A program made the translations under genes and the position numbers. A DNA stretch of 64,000 bases, taken from contig NZ_JBLZMW010000005.1 of assembly GCF_048553275.1 (NCBI RefSeq), positions 124,001 through 188,000 of the forward strand. The letters run 5' to 3'. Origin of the DNA: Pacificoceanicola sp048553275. Its GTDB lineage: Bacteria > Pseudomonadota > Alphaproteobacteria > Rhodobacterales > Rhodobacteraceae. How positions within the stretch are numbered: position 1 is the stretch's first letter; each line of letters begins with the position of its first letter. Positions 9,213-19,255 of this stretch are shown piece by piece. A model generated the notes under the pieces. It was given only the letters and a program-made list of their open reading frames with translations. It was not told the DNA's origin and made no database searches.

Positions 9213-12200
9213 CGCGGCAGAGGCAGGATCAGACCCGGTTGACCGGAAAACCCGCCACCGGGCGGGTGCTGGAAGACGAGGCCCGCAAGGCCGCGCAAGG
9301 CCGCATCCCGGTGCTGAGCCGAGCGCCCGCCGCACGCCTGCCGGGGGATGCCGGGGTCGGGCGTCCAGTGGGCGGCGCGGTGCTGGGCCGCCTGCAGGAC
9401 GCCTTTGATGCCGATCTCGACGGGCTGACGATCCATGATGGTCCCCGCGCTGCCGCGCTCGCCGAGCAGGCCGGCGCGCGCGCCTTTGCCGCCGGTCCGC
9501 ACCTTGTTTTTGCAAAGGGCGCGTATCGTCCCGAAACCACCCGGGGCTTTGCGCTGCTGCGCCATGAAACCGCGCACGCGCTTCAGCAGAGCGGCATGGC
9601 GGACAGTGCGGGCCTGCGGCTGATCACCGGAGGCGCAAAGGCCGGTCCGATCCAGCGCGAAGACAAACCCGAAAGCGAGCAGGACAAGGCGGCGCGCGGG
9701 TATTGGAAGGAAGTGATTGACCTCTATGCAGCGGCCAAACCCTGGGGCGGGGCAAAGGATTTGCCCTTTGGCAAGGATTACGACACCGATCTGGCCGCCC
9801 TGACCAAAGCCGCCGATGGCAAGCTGTACCCGGCAAAGCGAACCCCCCACGGGGCGTCGATAGCGACCTTCGTCAAGACGTATGACTTCAAAAGCCTGCG
9901 CGGTGCGTCCCTAGCCGCCGACATTCTGACCCTGTCTGCCGAGTATCAAGCGACGCTGGATCTGATCCGGCGCATTCCCACGCTGGAGCAACTGTTCAGA
10001 CCGATCGATCTGACGACGTTTGCGGTCAAGGCCGTGACGGCAGAAGAGCTTGTCCAGATCTTCGTGACCGACGAAAAATCGCCCTTCGTGCTGCGACAGT
10101 GGACCGCCATGGTGGACCGGATCGAGGCTCTGGCCACGACCGTTGGGCCCGATATCCCCATGACCTCGCCGGTAAAGCGATTGTTCGACGAGATGGACAC
10201 CGCCACGGCGATGGACAAGACAAAGCCGAACATCCTGCAACATCTGGCGATTTCCGCAATGGGCAGCGCCGAGGACTTTTTCCTGCGGGTGTTGCGGAAG
10301 GCCGGAAGCCGCAAGAACGCCGCACAGCTGATCGAACAGACCGGCATCGCGATGTCGCCGGGATCGCCGGTGTTGCAGGCCATGGCGCGGCTCACTGTTC
10401 TGAACAGGGATCTGAAGACCCTCACCACGGCCTATACAGGCAACAACGCCTTCACCCCTGTGGCCGCTGCGTTGCTGTTGCCGCCGGTGCAGGGGCGCAT
10501 GATGCGCTTCAACAGCGCCTTCGGGGTGTTTCAGAACATGCTGACCTCTCTCGGCGGTGGCCTGTTTCAGTTCGCCAGCCTCGGCACGCGAGGCAAGCTG
10601 ACCATTCCGGACGCGCTGACCACCTTCCTCGACGCCCTGTCGGACATGGCCAAGGTAGATGCCGGGAACGGCGCCTTCACGCTGCTGCCCGCCTCCGCCG
10701 CGACCGCCACCGGAGAGACCGGCAGCGACGGAAAGCTGACAACGGCCCAGCAAACCGTGGCATTCCTTGCGCGGATGCCGGAGCCCGCGGATTTTGACAC
10801 ACGCCGCCGGACCATGGTCTCGCAGATCCGCGACAAGGCGCTGGACTTGCGCAAGACCCTGAATGGAAGGAAAACCCCGAACCGCGCGGCGAAAGAGACG
10901 CATTTCGACGGTATAAGCGCGCTGGTCCTGTCCTTGCTTTGGGTCGACTGGTTCACCGGATATGCCGATGAGGCCGGTCAATCGGGCGGCAGGGATGCCA
11001 ATCAGGTTGCCGCAGCGCGCTACAATCTCGCGCGGGGGATTGGGGCGATTGGCCAGCTTTTTGGCCATGCCACGCTGTCGACCGAGGCTTTCAAGGTCTC
11101 CAGGGGCCGCGACGCGGGCCTGTCCTATGCGGTGATCCCGGAATGGGAATTCACCGAAGACACGAAGATCAAATATGCCACGGCCCTGCCGGAAGAGATC
11201 ACGACAATCGGCAAGGATCGTCCCGGACCTGACGGCAAGGTGGACCCGAAGAACCGGACGGAGTTTGCCGTTCCGATGGATGTGCTGGTCGAGTTCTACC
11301 AGATCGACTTTCTGCGGCAGGCGCTGCCAAAGATGACCGAGGAGATCGCCCGGCAACAGGAAATCGTCGAGCGAAACAAGAAAACCGCCACCAGCAAGGA
11401 AGAGGATCTTCCGCCGGGAGATTCGATCCAGAGGATTCTCGATGGCGTCGAACAGCGTATGCAAAAGCCGCGAAAGTGGGTCGCGGAGGGCGGTGCGCTT
11501 GTCCGCAATCCAACCGACAAGGCGCGGCCGCTTGAGGTGCTGCTGCGGCATCCGGCGGTTGCGGCACGAATGGGCGAGCCGGGCAACAGCGCCGGGGCTG
11601 GCGGGTCCGGCATCAAGGGGATGTGGAAGGGCAATCTACTCGTGCGGCAGCGCAACCGCTGGGTCGGCGTGGATCTGTGGACCCTTCCTGACCTGTCCCC
11701 GCTGCGCGATGCCCTGCGCAAGGTGCCCGAGGTGCGTACCATTCTGGATGCTGCAAAGGAGAACAAGGTCTGGACCGAACCAAAGGCCGTCCATGAGTGG
11801 CTGTTCCAGCTTTATGACCTTGCGAAGAAGGACGGCACGCTCGCCAATCTGCGCGCCGGAATGCGCCGGGACTTCGATACGCAATGGGGTGTCGAGCAGC
11901 GGCGGATGAACCTGGCCCAGCGCAAGCTGAGCACGCTCAATCGCGGCATCCACGTTGATTACTTCCGGGATCGTCTGGCCGAGTCCGTCGATTCCACAGA
12001 AACGAAAGACCGCCACGAGATCTTGTTCGATGCCAAGCTGACAGGCGATCTGCGCGGGTCGATCACGGCGTTCTCACGATCGGTGCGGCCCAAGGCGGAT
12101 CAGGACATCCAGACCGTCGCCTTGATGATCGAAGTGGCGCCGCAGTTGCTTGCGGCGATCAGCGTGCGGACCGGCGGCGACCACATTCAGAGCTTTTTCG

Positions 12201-15200
12201 AACCTGTGGCGCTGGCCCTGTCGATGGCGACGGGGTCCGTGGTTTTCGGGGTCAAGGGCGAGGGCGCCAGCGGTCAGGACGGCGGCCTGCCCGCGCCGGG
12301 CATCAAGGCCGACTTTGCCGCCAGAATCCGCGATCTCAACGTCTCCGACACAGATCTGGCCGTCGGGGTCAAGAATCTGCGCGAAATCCTGCGGCGTCTG
12401 GATACCGCGCGGCGCGAATCCCAGGAACAGTTCAAACTGCATGGCGACCCGGCCAAAGGTCTGCAGACCAAGCTGGCCGGGTACTGGATCGACCCGAAAA
12501 ACGACGACACCTCGAAATTCGTGTTGGCCCTGCCGTACCGCAGCGATGTGACCGAGAGCAGCAAGGGCTGGAAACCCGCGCCGAGCGACGATGCAACGCC
12601 GCTGGACCGTGCGGCGGCTGAGAGCGACGGCGGGCAGACGACTGCCAAAGCGATTGAGCCGCTGTGGAAACAGGATGTGATCTACGGCACCCAGAACCCG
12701 ATATACTACGAAATCGTCACGGTGCACCGCAGGTTCACCTACACCCCCGCCTACAAGGCCACCGGTGCCGCGCGCCGCGATGCGAGCCTTGTGGACGACA
12801 AGAAGCGCGCGATCCCGGACGGCGTCGATCTCGTGACGTTCCGCTTTGCCTACATGACGCAGACCGAGGGCCAGGTCGGCTTTACCCCGCCGCGGGAAGT
12901 CACCGTAAAGGCCGGGGATCATCAACTTCTGGAACTGCTGAACAACGTGGTCGATTACCACGGTCGCCTGCTGCAGATGCGCGCCCTCGGCGATGTGATC
13001 GAGGCGGCGGGATCGCTGATGCTCGATCTGCTGGAGTTTGTGCCGGGGGCCGGTCAGGTGCTGATGCTGGCACGGCTGACGGCCACGGTCATCGACATGA
13101 TCGTCAACCTCGAATGGGATGAAATCCGCGAAGATCTGATCGACGGCCCACAGGAGATCCTGACTTTCCTGCAGGGGGATTTGCTGTCCTCGCTCGACTC
13201 TGTGGACATGTTCAGCTTCTTCATCGACAGCCTGATGACGGGCAAAGGCGCCGCGAGCCAGATCAAGGCGGTGCTTGAGAAAGCCAAGGCGCGCAAGGCC
13301 AAGCCAAAGCCGCGCACGGGGCGGAAACGCAAGAGCCAGAAATACCGGCAGCTGATGCAGTCCGTCTCGTCCATTGCACTCAATGTCGCCTCCGCCTTTG
13401 TCGGGGCGCAGGAAAAGATGGGCGTCGGCGTGAACAGCGCGATGGCGCGGGTCATGACTTCCCCGCTCTTGAGCAAGCATATCGACCGGCTGCCGCTGTA
13501 CCTCGGCTATGCCAACCTGATCGAAGGGCTTGTCTTTGCGGGCAAGCACATGGCGGGGGCATTGCCCGATCTGACCGGAGGCGACAAGCAGAACGCCAAA
13601 GCTGAACGCTCCGGCGCCCAGGCCGATTTCCTGCAGGGCGGCGCGGGCCCGAAGGCGTTCGAGGCCGCGATCAATTCGATGATGGAGCCGCTCACCACCT
13701 TTGAATTGCCCAAGGAGGTCATCCCGATGGACCTCGCGGTGCAGATCATTCTCGAAATGACGGTCGGTCGTGTGCGCAACGCCAAGGTCAGGATCGTCTA
13801 TGAGGCGCTGCGCCTCACCGGCGGGCTGGCCAAGATCAGTGCGCTGATTGCCGAAAACCTCATCAAGGACTCGGCGGCCAACCCCAACAAGATCTGGCAG
13901 AACGACATCGCTGGAAAGATCGCCCCGGCGATCACGACGGGGCGCAACCACCTTGTCGAGCAGGTTTTCGGCCTGATGGCGATGATCTTTCCGGGGTCGG
14001 GCATGCAGGCGCCGAATATGCCGGACATCACCGCCGAATGGGGTGAAATGACGCTGAGCGATGAAATCCACCCCTACGGCCACGCGATGGGGTTTCCGTC
14101 ACTGCTGCATCCGATGACGGCCCTGCCACTGACCGGCGGTGTGCCGCTTGAGCCGGACCTGCGCACCGATCTGGAACGGCGCTTCGGCTATGATCTCGGA
14201 CATCTGCGGCTGCATGACGACGGTCCGGCGCAGGACTTTGTGCAGGCCATCGGGGCGGAGGCGGCGGCCTCCGGGGCGCATCTCTATATGGGAAGCGGGC
14301 TTGATCCGCAGTCTGACCATGGCAAGCATGTGCTGCGCCACGAGGTCGCCCACGCCCTGCAACAGACCCGCCCGCCGGCGCTTGGCCAAGGCACGCCGCC
14401 GCGCCCCAAGCCGGGACAAAGCGGGCGCGGCCTGCGGCGCGATGCCCTGCGCGAGGACGGGGCCGAACGGATGGCCCGCGCCGCGCAAACGCACAATGCC
14501 ACCTCCGAAGGACCAATGCGGATCGAGGGGGCCGGGCCACAGGCGATCATGCCCTACAGCCGCACCGACCTTGTCGATCTGCTGACCGCGCTTGGACCGG
14601 GCAGCGATCCGCGCACGTTCGGCCAGATGAAATTCGCGCAGCCGCTGCTGACCCAGGGCAGCAAGGAGGAGCGCGCCGCCGTCAAATCGCTTGGTAGCAC
14701 GCTCAAGACCAAAGTCGCCAGCGCCAAACCGGCCACCGGCCTGTCCTATGGCACGTCGAGCGGCTCTCAGGATGCGGTCCGCAGCGAGCTTGGCAAGGTG
14801 CTCAGCGAATGGACCGATGACCGGGTGCTGCGGATCGCTTCGAGCGCGACAACCACGCTCACCGAGACGCAGCAGAAGAAGCTCAAGACAAGGCGCAAGT
14901 ATTCGGTCGATTTGCCGAAGCTGATCCAGATCCTTGAAGGCGTCATCTTTGCCGAATGCGGGATTACCGTTGAACTGGGCTACAACAAGGCCAAACCGGA
15001 TGCGATCACCTCTGTCACCTATCAGGGCATCCATTTCGGCGGTGTGCGCGGCGGCTCGGATTTTTATCACCACATCAAATCGCAGAACGGCACCGTCGGC
15101 AGCTTTGACTTTGCCTTTGTGCGGACATTCCTGCGCGGGCAATTCCCGATTCCGCATGAGTGGATGCGCGGCGGCGCGCTGAAGATCAGCCCGAGCGGTA

Positions 15201-16159
15201 TTTTCAAGCGCACGCCCGAAATCGACGAAAAACTCCTGCCGGCGTGGAAGGATTACACCAAGAAAGGCGCAACCGACCCGAATGCCATCCGCGTCGACAC
15301 CCATGGTAATCTGACCACGAACAACGGCGGCGGTCGCGAGAGCCATCACCTGCCGCAATATCTGTTCGTCGAGTTCTATCGCGGGCGCAGCAAGAAGGGA
15401 CCGATCAGCATCTGGGGCATGAACGGCGATTACTGGATGCCGGGATTCAAGGCTACGGGGTTTGGACCGTTCAAACGCCCGAAAGGCAAACAGGAATACG
15501 ACAGCTTCGAGGGCAACGGTTTCAGTTTCAACCTAAAGAAGCTGGACCCGGACAGCGGACGGGGCAGCGGCATGCCGGCGGTCTCGATCACCCGCGAAAC
15601 CCACCAACAGGGCGCCCTGCACCTGACGCCCAAGAAGACCTGGGCAAAGGGCGACGAAGAGAATGCCCCCGGCACGCAGGGGCTCGCCATGTATGCGCAA
15701 TACATCAAGTCCATTACCCGCGGGATCAAATCGAAGCAGAAGATCAAGAAAACCGGCCTGTCGGCGCCCGGCGGGATCACCTCGGCCAGTGGATTTCGCG
15801 AGATGGTGGATGATGCGGTGATCCCGGCGGCCCGCAGCGGCGCGGGCGCCAATGACACCGCCGCTGCCAGGGAGCTGGTTGATGTGACCGAAGACACGAT
15901 CAGGCAAAGCTACCGCATGTTCGTCGGGGTCATGGCCCCGCAACTGCGCCGTCAGCTGGCCGCGCTGGAGGTCGAGACCTACCGCGCCGTGGCGCGCAAA
16001 CTTCCCGGCTATTCCGAAACCGGCGGGGTGGAGACCTTCCCCAAGGGGTTCGAGGCCGACAAGTTCAACCCCTCCGGATGGATCGACGACGTGATGGGAC
16101 AGCTCAAGAGCAACAACAAGACCAGCTACGGGACGTTCTACGATGCAAGTGCGTGGTGA
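9209..16159 (+). CDS. Giant eCIS protein with two DUF4157 (eCIS core) domains
   Basis: This 2316-aa product carries two DUF4157 domains: residues ~45–125 ('DLDGLTIHDG', then HETAH at 119–123) and ~1640–1716 ('YDLGHLRLHDDG', then HEVAH at 1711–1715). DUF4157 marks proteins linked to eCIS, often effectors or particle-associated factors; the HExxH suggests a metalloprotease-like fold. The ~1500 residues between are largely helical, with a hydrophobic stretch near 1265–1300 ('LMLDLLEFVPGAGQVLMLA') like pre-toxin linkers. The C-terminal ~550 residues include an ESHHLPQ motif at 2044–2050. It could be a multi-part effector, a ruler-like protein, or both. No separate tape-measure gene is seen. The start at 9209 overlaps the upstream stop. 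Confidence 0.88.
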   Translation: MTRQRQDQTRLTGKPATGRVLEDEARKAAQGRIPVLSRAPAARLPGDAGVGRPVGGAVLGRLQDAFDADLDGLTIHDGPRAAALAEQAGARAFAAGPHLVFAKGAYRPETTRGFALLRHETAHALQQSGMADSAGLRLITGGAKAGPIQREDKPESEQDKAARGYWKEVIDLYAAAKPWGGAKDLPFGKDYDTDLAALTKAADGKLYPAKRTPHGASIATFVKTYDFKSLRGASLAADILTLSAEYQATLDLIRRIPTLEQLFRPIDLTTFAVKAVTAEELVQIFVTDEKSPFVLRQWTAMVDRIEALATTVGPDIPMTSPVKRLFDEMDTATAMDKTKPNILQHLAISAMGSAEDFFLRVLRKAGSRKNAAQLIEQTGIAMSPGSPVLQAMARLTVLNRDLKTLTTAYTGNNAFTPVAAALLLPPVQGRMMRFNSAFGVFQNMLTSLGGGLFQFASLGTRGKLTIPDALTTFLDALSDMAKVDAGNGAFTLLPASAATATGETGSDGKLTTAQQTVAFLARMPEPADFDTRRRTMVSQIRDKALDLRKTLNGRKTPNRAAKETHFDGISALVLSLLWVDWFTGYADEAGQSGGRDANQVAAARYNLARGIGAIGQLFGHATLSTEAFKVSRGRDAGLSYAVIPEWEFTEDTKIKYATALPEEITTIGKDRPGPDGKVDPKNRTEFAVPMDVLVEFYQIDFLRQALPKMTEEIARQQEIVERNKKTATSKEEDLPPGDSIQRILDGVEQRMQKPRKWVAEGGALVRNPTDKARPLEVLLRHPAVAARMGEPGNSAGAGGSGIKGMWKGNLLVRQRNRWVGVDLWTLPDLSPLRDALRKVPEVRTILDAAKENKVWTEPKAVHEWLFQLYDLAKKDGTLANLRAGMRRDFDTQWGVEQRRMNLAQRKLSTLNRGIHVDYFRDRLAESVDSTETKDRHEILFDAKLTGDLRGSITAFSRSVRPKADQDIQTVALMIEVAPQLLAAISVRTGGDHIQSFFEPVALALSMATGSVVFGVKGEGASGQDGGLPAPGIKADFAARIRDLNVSDTDLAVGVKNLREILRRLDTARRESQEQFKLHGDPAKGLQTKLAGYWIDPKNDDTSKFVLALPYRSDVTESSKGWKPAPSDDATPLDRAAAESDGGQTTAKAIEPLWKQDVIYGTQNPIYYEIVTVHRRFTYTPAYKATGAARRDASLVDDKKRAIPDGVDLVTFRFAYMTQTEGQVGFTPPREVTVKAGDHQLLELLNNVVDYHGRLLQMRALGDVIEAAGSLMLDLLEFVPGAGQVLMLARLTATVIDMIVNLEWDEIREDLIDGPQEILTFLQGDLLSSLDSVDMFSFFIDSLMTGKGAASQIKAVLEKAKARKAKPKPRTGRKRKSQKYRQLMQSVSSIALNVASAFVGAQEKMGVGVNSAMARVMTSPLLSKHIDRLPLYLGYANLIEGLVFAGKHMAGALPDLTGGDKQNAKAERSGAQADFLQGGAGPKAFEAAINSMMEPLTTFELPKEVIPMDLAVQIILEMTVGRVRNAKVRIVYEALRLTGGLAKISALIAENLIKDSAANPNKIWQNDIAGKIAPAITTGRNHLVEQVFGLMAMIFPGSGMQAPNMPDITAEWGEMTLSDEIHPYGHAMGFPSLLHPMTALPLTGGVPLEPDLRTDLERRFGYDLGHLRLHDDGPAQDFVQAIGAEAAASGAHLYMGSGLDPQSDHGKHVLRHEVAHALQQTRPPALGQGTPPRPKPGQSGRGLRRDALREDGAERMARAAQTHNATSEGPMRIEGAGPQAIMPYSRTDLVDLLTALGPGSDPRTFGQMKFAQPLLTQGSKEERAAVKSLGSTLKTKVASAKPATGLSYGTSSGSQDAVRSELGKVLSEWTDDRVLRIASSATTTLTETQQKKLKTRRKYSVDLPKLIQILEGVIFAECGITVELGYNKAKPDAITSVTYQGIHFGGVRGGSDFYHHIKSQNGTVGSFDFAFVRTFLRGQFPIPHEWMRGGALKISPSGIFKRTPEIDEKLLPAWKDYTKKGATDPNAIRVDTHGNLTTNNGGGRESHHLPQYLFVEFYRGRSKKGPISIWGMNGDYWMPGFKATGFGPFKRPKGKQEYDSFEGNGFSFNLKKLDPDSGRGSGMPAVSITRETHQQGALHLTPKKTWAKGDEENAPGTQGLAMYAQYIKSITRGIKSKQKIKKTGLSAPGGITSASGFREMVDDAVIPAARSGAGANDTAAARELVDVTEDTIRQSYRMFVGVMAPQLRRQLAALEVETYRAVARKLPGYSETGGVETFPKGFEADKFNPSGWIDDVMGQLKSNNKTSYGTFYDASAW

Positions 16160-16164
16160 TCGCG

Positions 16165-16935
16165 ATGACTGACTATCCTCCGAACAAACGCGGGTTCCTG
16201 CTCAAGGGTGCGATTGTCGAGCTTAAGGAGGGCGGGTTGATCGGCTTTACGCCGTCCTTCCACGTGTTCCAGTACAATCCGCAGGTTCTCAATACCACGC
16301 TCGGGCTCTCAGCCTATGGCGACACGCTCAACGCCAGGCAAGCCGGGGCGCGGCAGAAGGCGGAGGAGGCAGTCTATTATTTCGGCGGGCAGGCCATGGC
16401 GGCGCAGCCCGACGATCCGACGCTGTCGTTTTCGCTCGATATCGTCATCGACGCCATCGACGATCTCAACGAGAGCCACCCCATCGGCATCACCGTGGGC
16501 ATCGCGGACAGGCTCGCCGGGTTGGAGCTTCTGGCTTATCCAAATGATACGCTGGTGGAGCAGGCCCTGTCTGCGGTGGGTGATGCCATCGGCGATGCGC
16601 TGGGCTTTCGCAGCACCGTGGATGTGCCGCTGCAGAGCATTCAGCTCTTCGTCTTTGGCCCCGGCAAGGTGCTGCCCATCCGTCTTACGGCGATGAGCAT
16701 CGAAGAGCAGGCGTTTCACCCCAACCTGCTTTATCCGATCCGCGCCAAGGTCAGCCTCGCCATGCAGGTCCTGCGCCCCTCGGACCTGAGGATGTATCCC
16801 GAAACCTCGCTGGTCCGGCAGATCGCCAACGGCTGCTACATCTTCACCCGCGAACAAAAGAGCGCCCTGTCCACGCTTGGCGGCGCCTATCGCGCGGTCG
16901 AAGGCGTCATCGACATCGTAGGAGACATCTTTTGA
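16165..16935 (+). CDS. CIS tube/baseplate adaptor protein (Afp7-type)
   Basis: The 256-aa product has the CIS_tube signature: 'GFTPSFHVFQYNPQVLNTTL', 'DPTLSFSLDIVIDAIDDLN', 'VPLQSIQLFVFGPGKVLPI' and 'IEEQAFHPNLLYPIRAKVSLAMQVL'. In Afp/PVC this family starts the tube on top of the spike and carries or pairs with a LysM module. Here the LysM part is a separate gene immediately downstream. I chose ATG 16165, six bases after the previous stop; the frame also reads upstream inside that gene but without homology. Confidence 0.88.
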   Translation: MTDYPPNKRGFLLKGAIVELKEGGLIGFTPSFHVFQYNPQVLNTTLGLSAYGDTLNARQAGARQKAEEAVYYFGGQAMAAQPDDPTLSFSLDIVIDAIDDLNESHPIGITVGIADRLAGLELLAYPNDTLVEQALSAVGDAIGDALGFRSTVDVPLQSIQLFVFGPGKVLPIRLTAMSIEEQAFHPNLLYPIRAKVSLAMQVLRPSDLRMYPETSLVRQIANGCYIFTREQKSALSTLGGAYRAVEGVIDIVGDIF

Positions 16936-17216
16936 CCTATCCCAAGACAAGCCGTTACCACGATTTGCCGCTGCGCAGCGTTCCCGGCCCCGATGGCCCT
17001 CCTGTCACAGTGGTCGAGGCCCCGCGCCGGGAGGAGGCCCCGACGCGCGGCTGGCATCGCTATCAGCCCGGGCAGCGGCTCGATCTTCTGGGCAATGCCT
17101 ACTGTGGCGCGCCGCAGGCGTGGTGGCGCATCCCGGATCACATGAATGTACTCTGGCCCGACGCGCTCACCGAAGAAGACGAGATCGCCATCCCGGACAA
17201 GGGAGGCGCGCGCTGA
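16932..17216 (+). CDS. Small LysM-like eCIS baseplate protein
   Basis: The 94-aa product has a LysM-like core: 'RYQPGQRLDLLGNAYCGAPQAWWRIPDHMNVLWPDAL', as in phage tail protein X and Afp7 C-termini (quoted in part: 'GQRLDLLGNAYCG' and 'WWRIPDHMN'). It likely binds the tube–spike junction or peptidoglycan-like surfaces. It starts with TTG overlapping the upstream stop (TTGA). It is the LysM half of what is one protein in some eCIS lineages. Confidence 0.72.
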   Translation: MTYPKTSRYHDLPLRSVPGPDGPPVTVVEAPRREEAPTRGWHRYQPGQRLDLLGNAYCGAPQAWWRIPDHMNVLWPDALTEEDEIAIPDKGGAR

Positions 17217-17219
17217 GCC

Positions 17220-18350
17220 ATGGCCTACAACTGCGCCATAGATGTGGACGGAAGCCCGGCGGGGGATCTCGCGGCGCAGGCGCTTGTTCTGGTGACAGAA
17301 GAAATCGGGCGCGACACCCAGTGGGAACTGCAGCTCGACATCGTGCCCCGCGATGGCGATTTCCCGCAGCTGACCGACCCGAGGCTGACCCCGCCTGCGG
17401 AGATCGCAGTCTTCGCCAAGACCCCGCCGCTCGGGCTCGATTGCCTGTGCATCGGTCCGGTCGAAGGGCAATCCATCCGGCTGCTCAACGGCGCGGAAGG
17501 CTCCTCCCTGACGGTCTATGGCCGCAGCGCGGAGGCGCGTCTGGACCAAAGCGAAAGCATAACGGTGCATGAGGGCCTGACCAGCACCGACGGCACCATC
17601 GTCATGGGCATCCTCGCGCGCTACACCATGGTGCCGGATGTTGATCCGACGCTCATGGCGCGTCCGCCGCTGGGCCATCCGATCGTGCAGCGCGGCAGCG
17701 ATCTGCAACTGATCCGCCACCTCGCCCGGCGCAACGGTGTGGAGTTCTGGCTCAGCCATATGGCCACCCCGGTCGGCCCCGTGGTGACAACCGGGCACTT
17801 CAAGAAGATCGCGCCGACGATGATGCCGGTCCTGCCAGAGCTGCGCCTTAACGCCGGGCGCGACCTGATGGGCGCGCAAAAGGCCAATATCGCGGCGCTC
17901 GACATACGCTTTGACAGTGTCGCACCTACCAAGGTCAGCGCCGACAGCATCGACATCGGCACCGGCAGCGGGATCAGCGGCACAACGGAGCTGCCAACGC
18001 TGGACGCGCTCGGGACCACGCCGTTCCATCAAATCGGCGACACCCCGCGTGAGATGCGGCTGACCGGGGCGGGCGATGGCGCGGGTGATCTGCAGGGCAT
18101 GGCCGAAGGCGTTCTGGCCGAGGCACAGTTCTTCCTTCGGGCCGAATGCGAGGTCTCGGTTCATGACCTTGGCACCATCCTTCATGCCCATGACACCGTG
18201 AAAGTCAGCGGCGCGGGTTCGCGCCATTCGGGACGATACATCGTGGAGCGTGTGGAACACCGCTTCGACGATGCTGGCCACACCATGAAGCTCGGGCTGA
18301 TGCGCAACGCCTGGGGCGAAGAGTCCGCTTCACCAATTCCGGGGATCTGA
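17220..18350 (+). CDS. Baseplate hub protein, phage gpD/VgrG-like
   Basis: The 376-aa product matches the late-control D type hub: an N-terminal beta domain ('IGRDTQWELQLDIVPRDGDF'), 'YGRSAEARLDQSESITVHEGLT', the central 'ILARYTMVPDVD' and 'LIRHLARRNGVEFWLSH', and a C-terminal 'HDTVKVSGAGSRHSGRYIVERVEHRF' barrel. It would form the trimeric hub connecting tube and spike. It precedes the gpV-like spike, as expected from R-type tails and eCIS loci. Start ATG is four bases after the LysM gene. Confidence 0.88.
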   Translation: MAYNCAIDVDGSPAGDLAAQALVLVTEEIGRDTQWELQLDIVPRDGDFPQLTDPRLTPPAEIAVFAKTPPLGLDCLCIGPVEGQSIRLLNGAEGSSLTVYGRSAEARLDQSESITVHEGLTSTDGTIVMGILARYTMVPDVDPTLMARPPLGHPIVQRGSDLQLIRHLARRNGVEFWLSHMATPVGPVVTTGHFKKIAPTMMPVLPELRLNAGRDLMGAQKANIAALDIRFDSVAPTKVSADSIDIGTGSGISGTTELPTLDALGTTPFHQIGDTPREMRLTGAGDGAGDLQGMAEGVLAEAQFFLRAECEVSVHDLGTILHAHDTVKVSGAGSRHSGRYIVERVEHRFDDAGHTMKLGLMRNAWGEESASPIPGI

Positions 18351-18353
18351 ATA

Positions 18354-18923
18354 ATGGCACGCGACAACACCGAACAGCTCACCGATATCGTCACCCGGCG
18401 CTACTATGGCAAGTATCGCGGCGAGATGATGGGAGTCGTCACCCTGTCCCGGCGCCCCCGTGTCACGGTGAAAGTGCCCGCCGTTCTTGGCGACGCGACC
18501 CTGCCTGCGGAGGTCTGCGTGCCCTATGCGGAGGATCAGGCCGGGTTCCTGATGGTGCCGGAGAACGGCTCGCTGATCTGGGTCGAATTCGAGGCAGGCG
18601 ATCCGCGATTTCCGATCTGGGTCGGCTGTCTCTGGCCCGATGGCGCGGCCCCGGTCCAGCAGATGCAACTGCCCGGCAAGAAGATGCTGAAGACCGGCGT
18701 GACGACGCTGGAACTGGACGACACCGCCCGCACCGCGACGCTCAGCACATCGCGCGGGCCGCAAGTGGCGATGGCGGGCGACGTCAAGATCTCCACCGGC
18801 GTGGCGACACCTTCAGCCACCGTGTCCAGCTCTGCGGTCGAGCTGAGCACCACGGGCATCGGCAGTGTCTCCGTCACCAGCACGAAGACAAGCGTGAACA
18901 ATGGCGGATTGGATGTGACCTGA
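18354..18923 (+). CDS. Baseplate spike protein, phage gpV-like
   Basis: The 189-aa product starts with an OB-fold typical of phage baseplate assembly protein V ('YYGKYRGEMMGVVTLSRRPRVTVKVP', 'CVPYAEDQAGFLMVPENGSLIWVEFE', 'GDPRFPIWVGCLWP'). The rest (about 115–189) is rich in Ser, Thr and Val with a simple repeat rhythm, suggesting a triple beta-helix needle. It is the membrane-piercing spike seated below the hub. ATG is three bases after the hub stop; the downstream gene overlaps by one base. Confidence 0.88.
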   Translation: MARDNTEQLTDIVTRRYYGKYRGEMMGVVTLSRRPRVTVKVPAVLGDATLPAEVCVPYAEDQAGFLMVPENGSLIWVEFEAGDPRFPIWVGCLWPDGAAPVQQMQLPGKKMLKTGVTTLELDDTARTATLSTSRGPQVAMAGDVKISTGVATPSATVSSSAVELSTTGIGSVSVTSTKTSVNNGGLDVT

Positions 18924-19255
18924 TGGCAAAATTCCTGACAGAAGCGACCGAGCTTACCTGCCCCCACGGCGCCAGCGTCACCGTGACCGCCAGTGAGCAG
19001 AGCGTCAGCGCCACCACCGGCAAGCTGCTCAAGCCCACCGACAGCTTCACGGTCTCCGGCTGCCAGTTCAAAATTCCAGCAGGCCCAGCGCAAATCCCCA
19101 GCCCCTGCACCACGATCGTCTGGATGCTGCCCACCATGCGCGTGCAGGGGCCCTTCCTGACGCAATCGAGCATCGGCCTGTGCATCAGCGCCCTCGGCTT
19201 TCCGCAAGGCACGCTGATCATCGCCAATCCCGATCCGCGCGCGGAGGGCATGTGA
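18923..19255 (+). CDS. PAAR-like spike tip candidate
   Basis: The 110-aa product has four Cys ('CPHG', 'GCQF', 'SPCTT', 'LCIS') and short beta-prone Ser/Thr/Val segments. Position directly after the spike and before the gp25-like wedge equals that of Afp10 (PAAR-like tip). Sequence similarity to classical PAAR domains is not obvious to me, so the role is inferred from position and size. Start and stop overlap both neighbours as TGATG. Confidence 0.6.
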   Translation: MAKFLTEATELTCPHGASVTVTASEQSVSATTGKLLKPTDSFTVSGCQFKIPAGPAQIPSPCTTIVWMLPTMRVQGPFLTQSSIGLCISALGFPQGTLIIANPDPRAEGM

